Below, in pieces: positions 23,744 to 35,600 of a stretch of 64,000 bases of DNA. The stretch covers positions 35,433,799 to 35,497,798 of the forward strand of contig OX421498.1 of NCBI GenBank assembly GCA_949126835.1, written 5' to 3'. How positions within the stretch are numbered: position 1 is the stretch's first letter; the number at the start of each line of letters is the position of its first letter. Both the position numbers and the translations under genes were made by a program. Below the pieces are notes generated by a model. That model ran no database searches and was not told where the DNA came from. It was given only the letters and a program-made list of their open reading frames with translations. The DNA comes from Anisus vortex (taxonomy: Eukaryota; Mollusca; Gastropoda; Planorbidae).

Positions 23744-25215
23744 TCCAGTTAGCTCAATATGCAATTTGTGATTTTTTGTTTTTGAAATTTACATTGAATT
23801 AAATCATTTTACTAAATGATTACCGGTACTGAATTCACTCATTGAAACTACCTTTTATTTTTGGTTTTTGTTGACTAAGATGTGATGAAATTTGAAGATA
23901 ATTGTATGGGCCATAGAAAAATTGTACATTAGCATACTGAATAATTTGTCCTCTTACTTTCTAAATGTACTTTTTTTTTTATTTCAATTTAAAATATTTC
24001 TACATTATTGGTATTTTTTTTTTGTTACTATTGTTGACAAATGATTGTCAATGTCAAAATGACATAATTTTCAGGATGACCGTATAATTTTGGTGTTGCA
24101 AAACAGTTCTTGCCCTAATTGACATTGAATGCCTTAAATTATATTATTATAGACCTATGTAGCATGTTGTGGCTGTTTTTTTTCTTTTTTCTTTTTCTAG
24201 TCTTGTATTAATTATTCATTGTATAAAACAATTATTTTAAGACTAATGACAGGACCAGGCAGAAGAATATATAAAAAATACTGAACCAAACATTCAAGAA
24301 ATTTTACCCCCCAAAAAATTAGTAGTACCGGGAGTGATAATCATTGCTTATTTTTTTATACCAAAGTAAAACTTTATCCACTTGTTCAATTTTAATTAAA
24401 CCTGAAAAATGACTGTAAGGCAAGATAGATAAATTCCTTCCGTATCTGTTTGGGGTTTAGATTGCACAAAAATGCACCTATCTATACAAATGTCATTCTC
24501 TTCCAAATATTAAAAAAAATTCTACACTATAAATAACCATGATGTATGCTTATTAAAAACAGTTTTACAAACAAAACAGTTATTGTTGTTGTTTTTTGCC
24601 TTCATAACTTGGGTATATTTTAAAGACATGTCTACTCAATTATTTTATAAAAAGTACATTTTGTCAAAAAGTGCTATCCTAAAAAAAAATTATTTGATGA
24701 TTTGTATATTTTGTGGGTTTTAGCAGTTTAGTTACAAACATTCTTACAATATGTGTACATTTTGGTTGATTTGTTTTCTAATTTTATGTATTTGTGTATT
24801 AAATGTGATCAAAGGTAAGCTTTATTAAATAACTGGTCCATGTAGCTTGTTCTCCTAATCAGGTGATGGTACCACACTTAAATATTTTAGTTTATTGTAA
24901 TAATTATAAACTTGACATAATCCTAAAGAACTGAATAAGTACCTTTTTTTGTTCTTTTTAACACTAATATTTATTATTTCAACTTTTTAAACACAAGGAA
25001 TGCACTAAGTATCAAATCTTGTATTTCTTCTTGAGATATTTTGCAACCCCTCAGACTTACAATAAAAGGGTGCTGAAAATATAGATTGTGAAAATTACAG
25101 TCCATTTATAATATCTTCTAATTCAAAGTTTTCTTACTGGAACATAAAAAGAGAATGTTTCAATTTCAAGCCCTTTCATTTTTTTTTAACAGTCCCTCTA
25201 CTGTATTATCTTTGG

Positions 25216-25418
25216 CAGGATTGGGCAACCTACAGCATGCGTGCCAGCCTTGGCGCATTGAGTTGTTATCAACAGCACGCTGGTGACCCCCAAAAAGACT
25301 ATTCAACTTAATTCAAGTCCTTCTACAAGGAATTGAGTGCTAAAGCATTGTGACTCTTAGGCTGTTGGCACACTGAATGAAAAGAAATCCCACATTAAGA
25401 AATGGTTGCTGACCTCTG
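25216..25418 (+). mobile_element. hAT-type MITE with perfect 8-bp target duplication (family A)
   Basis: The left end CAGGATTGGGCAACCT and right end GGTTGCTGACCTCTG are degenerate inverted repeats of the family A CAGGGGTCGGCAACCT end. ATCTTTGG flanks both sides (25208-25215, 25419-25426). Length is 203 bp, close to the 207-bp copy at 62678. The interior has the 'ggcacgc/ttggcac' words of the family. Confidence 0.85.
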
Positions 25419-25589
25419 ATCTTTGGTATAAAAACTACAAGTTTCAAAAATTGATACATTTATAATTTAGAAAAACCATACATCATCTCATCATGTTTCA
25501 CAAACTGCTTAAATAAAATAGTACTAAGGTATTTTCAGGAATTATCTATCACCAAATTTTAACCATCTTTTATTTTATGAGGAAAAGTA

Positions 25590-25622
25590 AAGTACCCTGT
25601 CAGACCAAATTGATCCATTTAT
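25590..25622 (-). repeat. SINE family 1 3'-end fragment
   Basis: 'agtaaagtaccctgtcagaccaaattgatcc' is the reverse complement of the family 1 terminus. No body is attached: either an extreme 5' truncation or the tail of an unseen partner LINE. Confidence 0.55.
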
Positions 25623-26356
25623 GAGTAAACCACAAAAATTGATATCCTTTTCATTTGATTAATTTAATAAGAAATTTACTCTGCATTTGAGTCTTCTTGT
25701 TCAAATTTTACAAACAAATTAATTGTGTTATCGTTTGTTGTACACTATGATAATTATTTTATGTTTATTAAAAAATTACATTTTAAGAGGTCGATTAGCT
25801 ATTCTTTCTTCAAGGAATGCATTTCCATTTCAAAATAAATGTTAATTTTGAAATGTATAAGTTTGTTTCAAAGTGCCTTCATCTTGAATATATTTGTATT
25901 TTTATCTAGACTTAAGATGTCTCAATTACGGTATGCTTCATTTGTTTATAAAAATTACTTTTACTTTGTTATGTTCTTAGATTACTGTTTATTTAAATTC
26001 AAAATTACCATTTGAAGGTTCAAGAACTTATTATTTAAAAATATATTATCAAAATAAGTTCTGATTCATTTTAACATTATAATGCTTGTGATGTTTTCAA
26101 CCACTTTACATTTAATTAGTTATCATGCATTACTCAAAAAAGATAAAATAGTACTTATAATTAAGCAGATTCCCTGCATTCTTTAGCAACAGCCTAATGT
26201 GTGTATAAAATATTACAATTTCTAGCAATAAATACCCTACCTACAGGTCAAGTTAAGGTTAAAAAGTGAAAGATTTGAATGCATCCCTTAAAACAAAAAT
26301 AAAATTTAGTGAAAGAAAAAAAAACTCTTTTCTAAAAGAACATGAAAAGACAATAT

Positions 26357-26362
26357 TTTATT
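26357..26362 (-). terminator. Candidate SSBP1 poly(A) signal
   Basis: AATAAA on the minus strand, about 270 bases after the SSBP1 stop codon. It is the first canonical hexamer I noted downstream; no transcript evidence. Confidence 0.4.
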
Positions 26363-26634
26363 TCACAAAATTGTTCAGTTACATCAAGGTGAATAAATAT
26401 ACACTTGTTCAGAATTTAATAAAAACTATTCATGAGATTTAAATCATTTGATTTATCCTAACTTTCTACATGAAGCAACAGCGTGAAACTGAGGATTCTG
26501 TCAGTTTGATGAATTATATGGCAATATGAGATGAACACCCGAATGATTGGTTCTGCCTCGTACACTCTTAAAACAAAACTGGAACTACCTTGCACTCTAA
26601 AATATTACATCACTTTTTTGTTAGTCAAAGAGCT

Positions 26635-29600
26635 TTAATTTTCCTCAACGTCCTCCCCTCCTGGTTGATTAGCCTTCCTTGACAAAATAATGATGTTGTC
26701 TGTGGACAAAATGGTCTTTACTATAAACTCAGATAACTAATGAATTACTGTAAAAGTTTTGTTTTTAAAATGTGTATCCCTAGAAATAACGTATACGCTA
26801 CTCACTTGCGAGTATGGATGAAATGTTCACTTCTTTCTGACTTGCATCTGTATACCTCTGATAAGTTATTGAGCCCTCAATAAGTAAACGATCGCTGTGT
26901 ATTGTAGAAGAGAAAAAAAAAGAAAATGAAACATTCAAAAGTTTCTAGACAAGTTTTATAAGATTACCGCAATGTTTTTGAGTCAAAATAAACTATCATT
27001 AATATAGGTACCCTTTGTTTATCCTTTTTCCTGCAACTTCTCTTAAACCTGGTAAAAACACACAAATTCTGTGCCAGTCTGTCCTTGTGGTAATGTCACC
27101 TGAAAATGACAAAAAAAATTGTTCTAACAATTAATTTGTAACTGATTGGAAGGAACCCTAAAAAAAAAAGGGAAATCTACATCTAAAATAATGACTTTAC
27201 TACCGGTACCCAAAGCGATAGACACTGTACACTGACAGCTAATAATCTCTTTTTAACTTAATAAAGCCCAAAGTAGAAGACCTGTTCTGATAAAATGAAA
27301 TCTTTTTTTCCACTTTGTTATTATTCTTATGCATGGTTTATAAAAGTGTTCAAGTTTAATATACTGTTAGAAAAGGCAGTAATTTCCTTACTAGTGACAC
27401 AGTGACAGCCAAATAGTTTCAAATAATGGAACACCAAATCAATGCTTTTCTCCATGTTTTGCTAATTACATGCTTTGAGAACAAAAAAGGCAGAGCACCA
27501 TGCCAATAGCTGATCAGGAATTAGCAATTTACAGACTTATCACACAGAATGAAATCAAATATGGATTTTTCATTGGTCACTGCGTCTTATGTTAAACTTC
27601 TACCTTAAATACATCATGGTTGGTTTATAACAATAAATAGTCTTGATAAAATCACCCAGTTGATTGGTAATAAAAGACTGACTGTAAATGATAATGTATT
27701 AAATATTTAACTTTTTAAATACCTAAATATTTATAAAATTATAATACTTTTAAGACCATGCTTTAAGTATTTTAACAATTTTAAGGCAAAAAAAAAAAAC
27801 AGCAACTTTATATACAGAAATATATTTTACTAGGTATGACCACTATTACAAGGCAATTTATTCACCATAATAAATTATGGATGAGACCTTCTATTTAGAT
27901 CACACAAGTATAATTATGATTTATAATGTTATTACGGCTAGAGCCCCCATTCAATTTATGAAAATAATAGTTATAGTATTGTTATTATTAGTGTGAGTAT
28001 CCTTGTATTAGTGAAGATCTTATTATATTAATCTGAAGTTTATTTGTAGTTGTCTAGAGTATTCTTGGTTCTTATAATCCCCTGGCAATTCACATAGCGT
28101 AGTTTTAGAGTTTTCAGTTGATTTACTTCATGTATAATTATTTATGTGGCTCATATTATACAGCAAGAACCTCGATGTCGAGTGGTAGTGTAGATTATTA
28201 ATATAGTTGAATAAATATTACACATACACACATGTATATAACTTTGAAATATTGACGCTAACCAAGTTGTGTAGAAAGCAACGATAAATTTGGTTTAATT
28301 TACAACATCAATCCAGTAGGAATCCAAATAATATTATATACACAATCAAGAACTACACATATTCCAATTAGTAATGAATATCCTCAATGAACATATAGCA
28401 TTGTAGTTAATAGTAGAATAATAAATTTTCCATAATACAACTCAAATAGAAACGATACTCAGAGACTCAGAATCTTAGATGTTATCTGATCGAATGTACG
28501 CCAAGAACTGACCAAAAGTGTCGAATCGCGTAGAAATATATTACGGGTCAATCGTTGGAAAAACCAGACAGCCTAGTGACACGAATATTTAAATCAAGCC
28601 TGCATGTTGACTGCGTGATCAGAATGTCAAGCAATAATGCTCTAACAAAATAAGGAGAGACCGGACGACCTTGACACGCTGTGTTTACGTGAACAGTTCA
28701 TGTTTTTATCGAGGTTAATAAAAAAACAATAATGCTCTCATTAGGTTAGGAAAAACCCGGGGGGAAACCTTGAGCTGAGAAATATTTTATATCGTTTAAA
28801 CGCAATTCGCTTAAATGATTTAGTTGGTTTATTAACATTACAATGTAGGGAATTTACGTTTCGTAACAGTCGCCCGTACCAAAAGGAAAAGAACATTGCA
28901 TACTAAACAATAGAAGTGTGCAATTTCTTTTAGAACCGCCTGCACTTAACTTTAGTTCTAAACAATATACAAAAAAAAAACTGACTCCACCTGGGTAGTC
29001 CGTTAAATAAGACAAGTAAGGGAAATAATTTATTCTATTAAACCCTCATCATATAGGATCTCAAGTTATCCTTAGACCATAACACATGTTCGCGTTATTC
29101 TAAAAAATTATACTCTCTGAGATATCATTCCTTATAAACATCATCATCTTATTTATAAGGTAAAAATCAACATAACTAATGTTATCATATTAAACAATTC
29201 AATCATTAATTAATTCAACTTAAATGAAATTAATATTTAAATAAATTTTAAAGTAAGAGTTTAATCTTAAGTGTGTAAGCATGTGAAGTGTATGCACATT
29301 ACTCTATCTTGGTTTTTACATAATCACAACTATAGTTTGATTGTTTCAAAATAAGGATGTACATTTCTGTTCATTCATTATCTTACTAATAAAGAAAATT
29401 ATGTCCATAAATCAATAATACTTAAAAGTAACTTATTAGGTTTTTTTCTTTTTTCCTACAACAATAATAATATTTGTTTTAGCAAATGGAAATATTCATG
29501 GCATAAAATAAGGCATAAGATATTGCATAAAATAATCACAACATATTCATATATTCATGCATTTATATTTTAAATGATCCAATTCTCTTAGTTAGGATTA

Positions 29601-32600
29601 TCAGAATATATACATGAAGTTATCTATTTCCTTATACATTTGTTACATGCGCGATAGGGTGTCCGCGACGATGTTATCTTTTCCAGATAAGTGAGTTATT
29701 TTTAAGTTGTAAGCTTGAATAAACAAACTCCATCTTAGAATGCGCTGATTTTGTTTGATGCGGGAAAGAAATACTAGGGGATTGTGATCAGTGAATATCT
29801 CGATTGGGAACTGAGAACCATTTACATAGTAATTGAAATGTTTCAATGCTTGGATAAGTCCTAGTAATTCCTGCTCTATTGTGCTATAATTTACCTCATG
29901 TGGGTTAAATTTTTTTGAACAAAAGCTAATGGGATGTTCAAGTGAATCATCTCCTATTTGTGAGATTACCGCGCCCATTCCTGTATTACACGAGTCTACC
30001 GTTATTCTGAAAGGTTTAGTATAATCAGGTGAGACTAATACTGGTGCCTTGGTCAGTATGTCTTTTATATCGTTAAAGGCTTGGTCACATTCCTGAGTCC
30101 ACTTAAATTGATTTTTCTTTCTCAAGAGATTTGTCAAAGGGCAAGTGATAATAGAAAAGTTTTTACAAAACTTCCTGTAGTACCCGGCCATACCCAGAAA
30201 TCCTCGAAGTTGTTTCTGCGTTTTAGGGACAGGGAATTCCTGTATAGCTTTGACTTTGGCATTCACTGGTTTTACTTTGCCATTACCCACTACATGACCT
30301 AAATATTCAATTTCTGCATGGCAAAATTGACTTTTAACTAGGTTTATAGTAAGATTAGCCTGTTTTAGTTTTTGGAATAATAGTTTTAACTGATGTAGAT
30401 GATCATTAAAGTTATTACTGAACACTACGATATCGTCCAGATATGCATGGCATTGTGGGATATCATGGATAATAGTGTTTATTAGTCTTTGAAAACTAGC
30501 TGGAGCATTGACCATTCCGAATGGCATTACTTTAAACTTATATAATCCATCAGGAGTAACAAAAGTTGATACCTCCTGAGCCCTATCTGTTAATGGGATT
30601 TGGAAATAAGCTGTTAGTAAGTCAATCTTAGTTACATAGTTTGCAGTGCTTACTCTATCGATTAAATCATCTATCCGTGGTATGGGATACGAATCTGTTT
30701 TTGTCACTTGGTTTAATTTCCTATAGTCTACACAAAAGCGTAGTGAACCATCAGATTTGGGAACCAACACACATGGGGATGACCAATCACTGTTACTGTG
30801 AGTAATTATATCATTGCTCAGCATATAATCAATTTCTTTACGGATGTGTTCAAGTTGTATGGGATTAACCCTATACGGATGTTGTTTGACAGGTTTAACA
30901 TTATCATCTTTTAAAACTACATCATGGGTAACCAAAGTTGTTTTGTTAGGAACATCACTAAACAAATTTACATGATCATAGATTAAACCCTTGATAGAAG
31001 TCTGTTCACCTGAGTCTAGATGTGCCAGTTTATCATTGAGGTTTTTAAGTGCTTCAGTGTTTTGAAGTTTACTTTCTATGATTGTCTTTTTAAATTTAGG
31101 CGGGGGTGTTTCAACAGTTTTGATAGCACTCACTGGCCTAATGTCAGTTTGTTCTTCCCTAACAACATAAGGTTTTAGCATGTTTATATGGCACAGTCTC
31201 TGTGTTTTCCTTCTATCAGGGGTTTTTACAAGGTATGTTACATCACTGATTTTATCTAAAACCTGATATGGTCCTGTATATTTTGCACTCAGGGGTTGTC
31301 CAGACAATTGGGTCAACATGAGGACTTTATCACCAGGATGGAAACATCGGGATCTGGCCTTGACATCATAGTACCCTTTCATTCTTTTCTGAGCCTGCAA
31401 AAGATTATCTTTAACATGATTAAAAGCATGATAGATTCTATTGCTAAATTGTTCCACATAAGCTACGAGTCCAGTCTCTTCATCAGAATTTAACAAGGTT
31501 TCCTGCAACAGTTTTAGAGGTCCTCGAACTGAATGTCCAAACACTAACTCGAACGGACTGAATCCAAGAGATTCCTGCACAGTTTCTCTAGTCGCGAAAA
31601 GAGCGAATGGAATACCGCGATCCCAGTCTTCAGTGTTCTCAAAACAGTATGTGCGGAGCATGGTTTTCAGAGTCTGATGATATCTTTCTAGGGCACCTTG
31701 GCTTTGCGGATGGTACGCAGTTGAAGTTGCATGTTGGATGCCTAGTTTCTTTAAGACCTGGTTAAACAGCTTTGATGTAAAGTTAGATCCTTGGTCTGAC
31801 TGTATAGTCTTTGGAAGACCGTATCTTGAACAAAATGCAATCAGTGCGTCAGATATCTTATCTGCGTTAATGGTGCGTAGCGGAATAGCTTCAGGATATC
31901 TCGTGGCAGTGCACATTATAGTGAATAAGTACTGGTGTCCTGTCTTTGTTTTAGGCAAAGGACCTACACAGTCTATTAGCAAGTGGCTAAATGGTTCTGC
32001 AAAGGCGGGTATTGGCTTTAGAGGTGCTACCGGTATAGTCTGGTTAGGTTTACCAACTATCTGGCATGTATTGCATGACTTGCAGTATTTTGTGACGTCA
32101 CGATGTAGTCCAGGCCAATAGAAGTACGGAAGAATTCGACGGTAAGTCTTGTTCACTCCTAGATGACCAGCATATGGCGTGTCATGAGCCATGTGTAAGA
32201 TGTCATTACGATATATGGCTGGTACCACAATCTGACTTCCTTCTCTGCAATTGTCATTATCACATTTCACATCTCTCCATTTTTGCATTAATATTCCCTC
32301 CTTCAGAAAAAGTCCATTTCCGTTCATTTCTGCCTCCTGTTCAGTTATCACCTTTTTCTTCAGGTGTTTAATTCCTGAATCTCTATTCTGTTCTAATAGG
32401 AGTAATTGTCGAGGTGACAAATTACTTTCAGTAGTCTTGACTGAGGGACCACTCAAGATGTCAGCCAGGAAAGTTGCCTGTAGGTCAATTTCTGGTTCTA
32501 TTTTTGACTTTGACATGGTTTCGACAGACTTTTGTTGTTGGGCCATACCTCTCGTGACGATGCATATAGGTTTGATAAAGCTCTCACTTTTATTGAGGTA

Positions 32601-35600
32601 TTGTTTTTTCTTGGATATGGAATGCACCACATCTCCAGCAATATCATTTCCCAGTATTAAAGAAACGCCTTTAAACGGAAGTGATTTGTACACACCCACA
32701 ACTACATTTCCAGTGAAGTACGCACTCTTCAGCTGTATTTGATGCAAAGGAACTTGTACATTTTTCCTTGATACACCTTGAATAGTAAGATCCTGTCCTG
32801 TATATGTCGATTGTGACGTAGGAACAGTATTCTCTAAAAGTAGTGAAACCTCAGCCCCTGTATCACGGAGTATTCTGATGTTTTTTTCACTAGTGACACC
32901 ATTTATTATGGATGACACGGTACCTTCTTCAATGAATGGTAAACAATTGCTTGGTATCTCAGTATCGATGAGATCTGTATCCAAGTTATTTTTGTAAGAG
33001 GTATGTTTAGTACTCATGGTGGTTCTATCTGATATAGACTCCTTGGAGCTCAGATTAGAATTAGAATTATTGAAAACCATTGTCTCTATTTCAGGAACTA
33101 TTTCTGGTTTCAAGTTTCCTAGATACGTGTGTTTTGTCAGGTTATCTGCATTAGCACTAGGTATCTCTGTTTGAGTTCTAATATCCTTCTTTACATTTTC
33201 ATGAGTTCTTTGTTTTGGCATTGCTACATACGATAAGACAACATTCTTTTTATTCGGGTTCCCATTCAATATCCAGCACTTTTCCTTAGTATGTCCAATT
33301 CGTTTACAATGGCTACAGGTTGGCTTGGAATTTGTTGGACCTTGATTGCTCTGCTGATGTCTCTTTGATTGATAGGATTCATTTGGATTCATGGTTTTCT
33401 TTTCTACCTTCATATCTCGATTCTGGAATTTAGATTTATCAACTGTTGTAAATTTATTGCTGGAATGGATAATAACATATTCGTCTGCCATCACTGCTGC
33501 TGTTTCTACTTGTTCTACACCTTTGTCTGCTAAATGTATTCTTACATCACCTCTGATGTTATTGTTAAAGTCTTCCATTAGCATAAGATTAGCTAATTTA
33601 TCAAAGTCTTTGTTTACACCTTTGGATCGAATCCATCTTTCAAAATATTTCTTTTTCTGTCTTAGAAAATCAACATGGGATTGTTCCTGTTCTTTCTTAG
33701 ACTCACGAAACACTTTTCTATATTTTTCAGGTGTTAATGCATAACTTAGCAGTACTCTATTCTTGATCAGTTCATAATCATACAATTCCTCTTCAGTAAG
33801 ACTTAATACAACATCAAGTGCCTTTCCTTTATTCAGAGCTGAGCGTAGAAGTATAGCTTTCTTGCCCTCGGGAAATTGATAGTCTCTAGCGTTTCTCTCG
33901 AAAATCATGAAGAACTCTTCCACCGAATTATCTTCAAAAACTGGAATATGTTTCTTAAACTTATACAGTTCTGCATCTGCTTCAGAGCTTGCATTCGAAT
34001 GATTTGACGTACGAGACCTTGCTATCTCAATTCTTTCTTGGCTTGCTATTTTCTCTCTTGCTATTTCTCTTTCCATCTCAATTCTCTGGCTTTCTCTTTC
34101 TCTTTCCATCTCTAATTCCATCTTTCTTAACTCAAGTTTAAATTTCAATTCTTCACTTAAGTCACCAGTTGTATGCTTTACTCTTTGTTTTATAGGAAAA
34201 GGTAATTCATCATCTGATTCATCATTAATGTTATCATTAGCAGTAGTTTCTTCAATAATTAGTGTACCTTGTTTTCTTAAACACTCAGTTACCTCTTGAA
34301 GTAATTTAGTTTTTGATGGCCTAGTTTCTGTGATAGAAATGCCCAATGATTTAGCCAATTCTTTTAATTGTATCATTGACATTTTATTAAGCTGTTCTGA
34401 GGTTAGATCAAATATCTCTGGATCCAATGTAAGATTATTTGTGGCCTCCATTTTATATTATTAAAAGTTACTGTAAATCTTGTTAATAATACAATAAAAG
34501 TGTCCAACTTACTTTCTGTCCTTTGAATAATTCACTACACCACACAGTTCAGATTTTTCACAACAAGGTCATAAAAATAATACTTTCTTAGAGTTACTTT
34601 GTTCGATAAGGTAATACACCAGATAATTTTCCAGGCTGAATAGTTAAGTTTTCCGATTCTCAATAGCAATGTTCAATTCAATCACAATCTTTAGTATATT
34701 GTATATTGTTCATATTTTCCAACACAATCCATCCAAGTTACGAGTATGTATTACGGCAGTTGTAAATAGTTTGTGTAAATAGTATAACGATTCTTGAAGT
34801 TGAAGTAAATCCTCTAAACGTTTGTTAGTAAATCACTGACGAGCAAAACCCATTTTATTACAAGGCAATTTATTCACCATAATAAATTATGGATGAGACC
34901 TTCTATTTAGATCACACAAGTATAATTATGATTTATAATGTTATTACGGCTAGAGCCCCCATTCAATTTATGAAAATAATAGTTATAGTATTGTTATTAT
35001 TAGTGTGAGTATCCTTGTATTAGTGAAGATCTTATTATATTAATCTGAAGTTTATTTGTAGTTGTCTAGAGTATTCTTGGTTCTTATAATCCCCTGGCAA
35101 TTCACATAGCGTAGTTTTAGAGTTTTCAGTTGATTTACTTCATGTATAATTATTTATGTGGCTCATATTATACAGCAAGAACCTCGATGTCGAGTGGTAG
35201 TGTAGATTATTAATATAGTTGAATAAATATTACACATACACACATGTATATAACTTTGAAATATTGACGCTAACCAAGTTGTGTAGAAAGCAACGATAAA
35301 TTTGGTTTAATTTACAACATCAATCCAGTAGGAATCCAAATAATATTATATACACAATCAAGAACTACACATATTCCAATTAGTAATGAATATCCTCAAT
35401 GAACATATAGCATTGTAGTTAATAGTAGAATAATAAATTTTCCATAATACAACTCAAATAGAAACGATACTCAGAGACTCAGAATCTTAGATGTTATCTG
35501 ATCGAATGTACGCCAAGAACTGACCAAAAGTGTCGAATCGCGTAGAAATATATTACGGGTCAATCGTTGGAAAAACCAGACAGCCTAGTGACACGAATAT

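Larger units (their letters stand above)
23744..26634. other. Convergent 3' region of CARS1 and SSBP1
   Basis: AT-rich, no open frame of note. Candidate poly(A) signals for CARS1 are ATTAAA at 23798-23803 and AATAAA at 25061-25066. For SSBP1 (minus) it is AATAAA read from 26362-26357. It contains one intact MITE (25216-25418) and a SINE tail (25590-25622). Otherwise I see nothing. Confidence 0.5.

Noticed and set aside
28869..28900. Polypurine tract before the 3' LTR
   Set aside because: The minus strand here reads ...CCTTTTGGTACGGGCGAC before TGTTAC, which is not clearly purine-rich, so I do not call it.
28869..29642. Possible env-like gene after pol
   Set aside because: No open frame of useful length in either strand between the polyprotein stop and the 3' LTR.
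31738..32121. 127-codon plus-strand frame (and others within 30-34 kb)
   Set aside because: Antisense shadows of the retrotransposon polyprotein.
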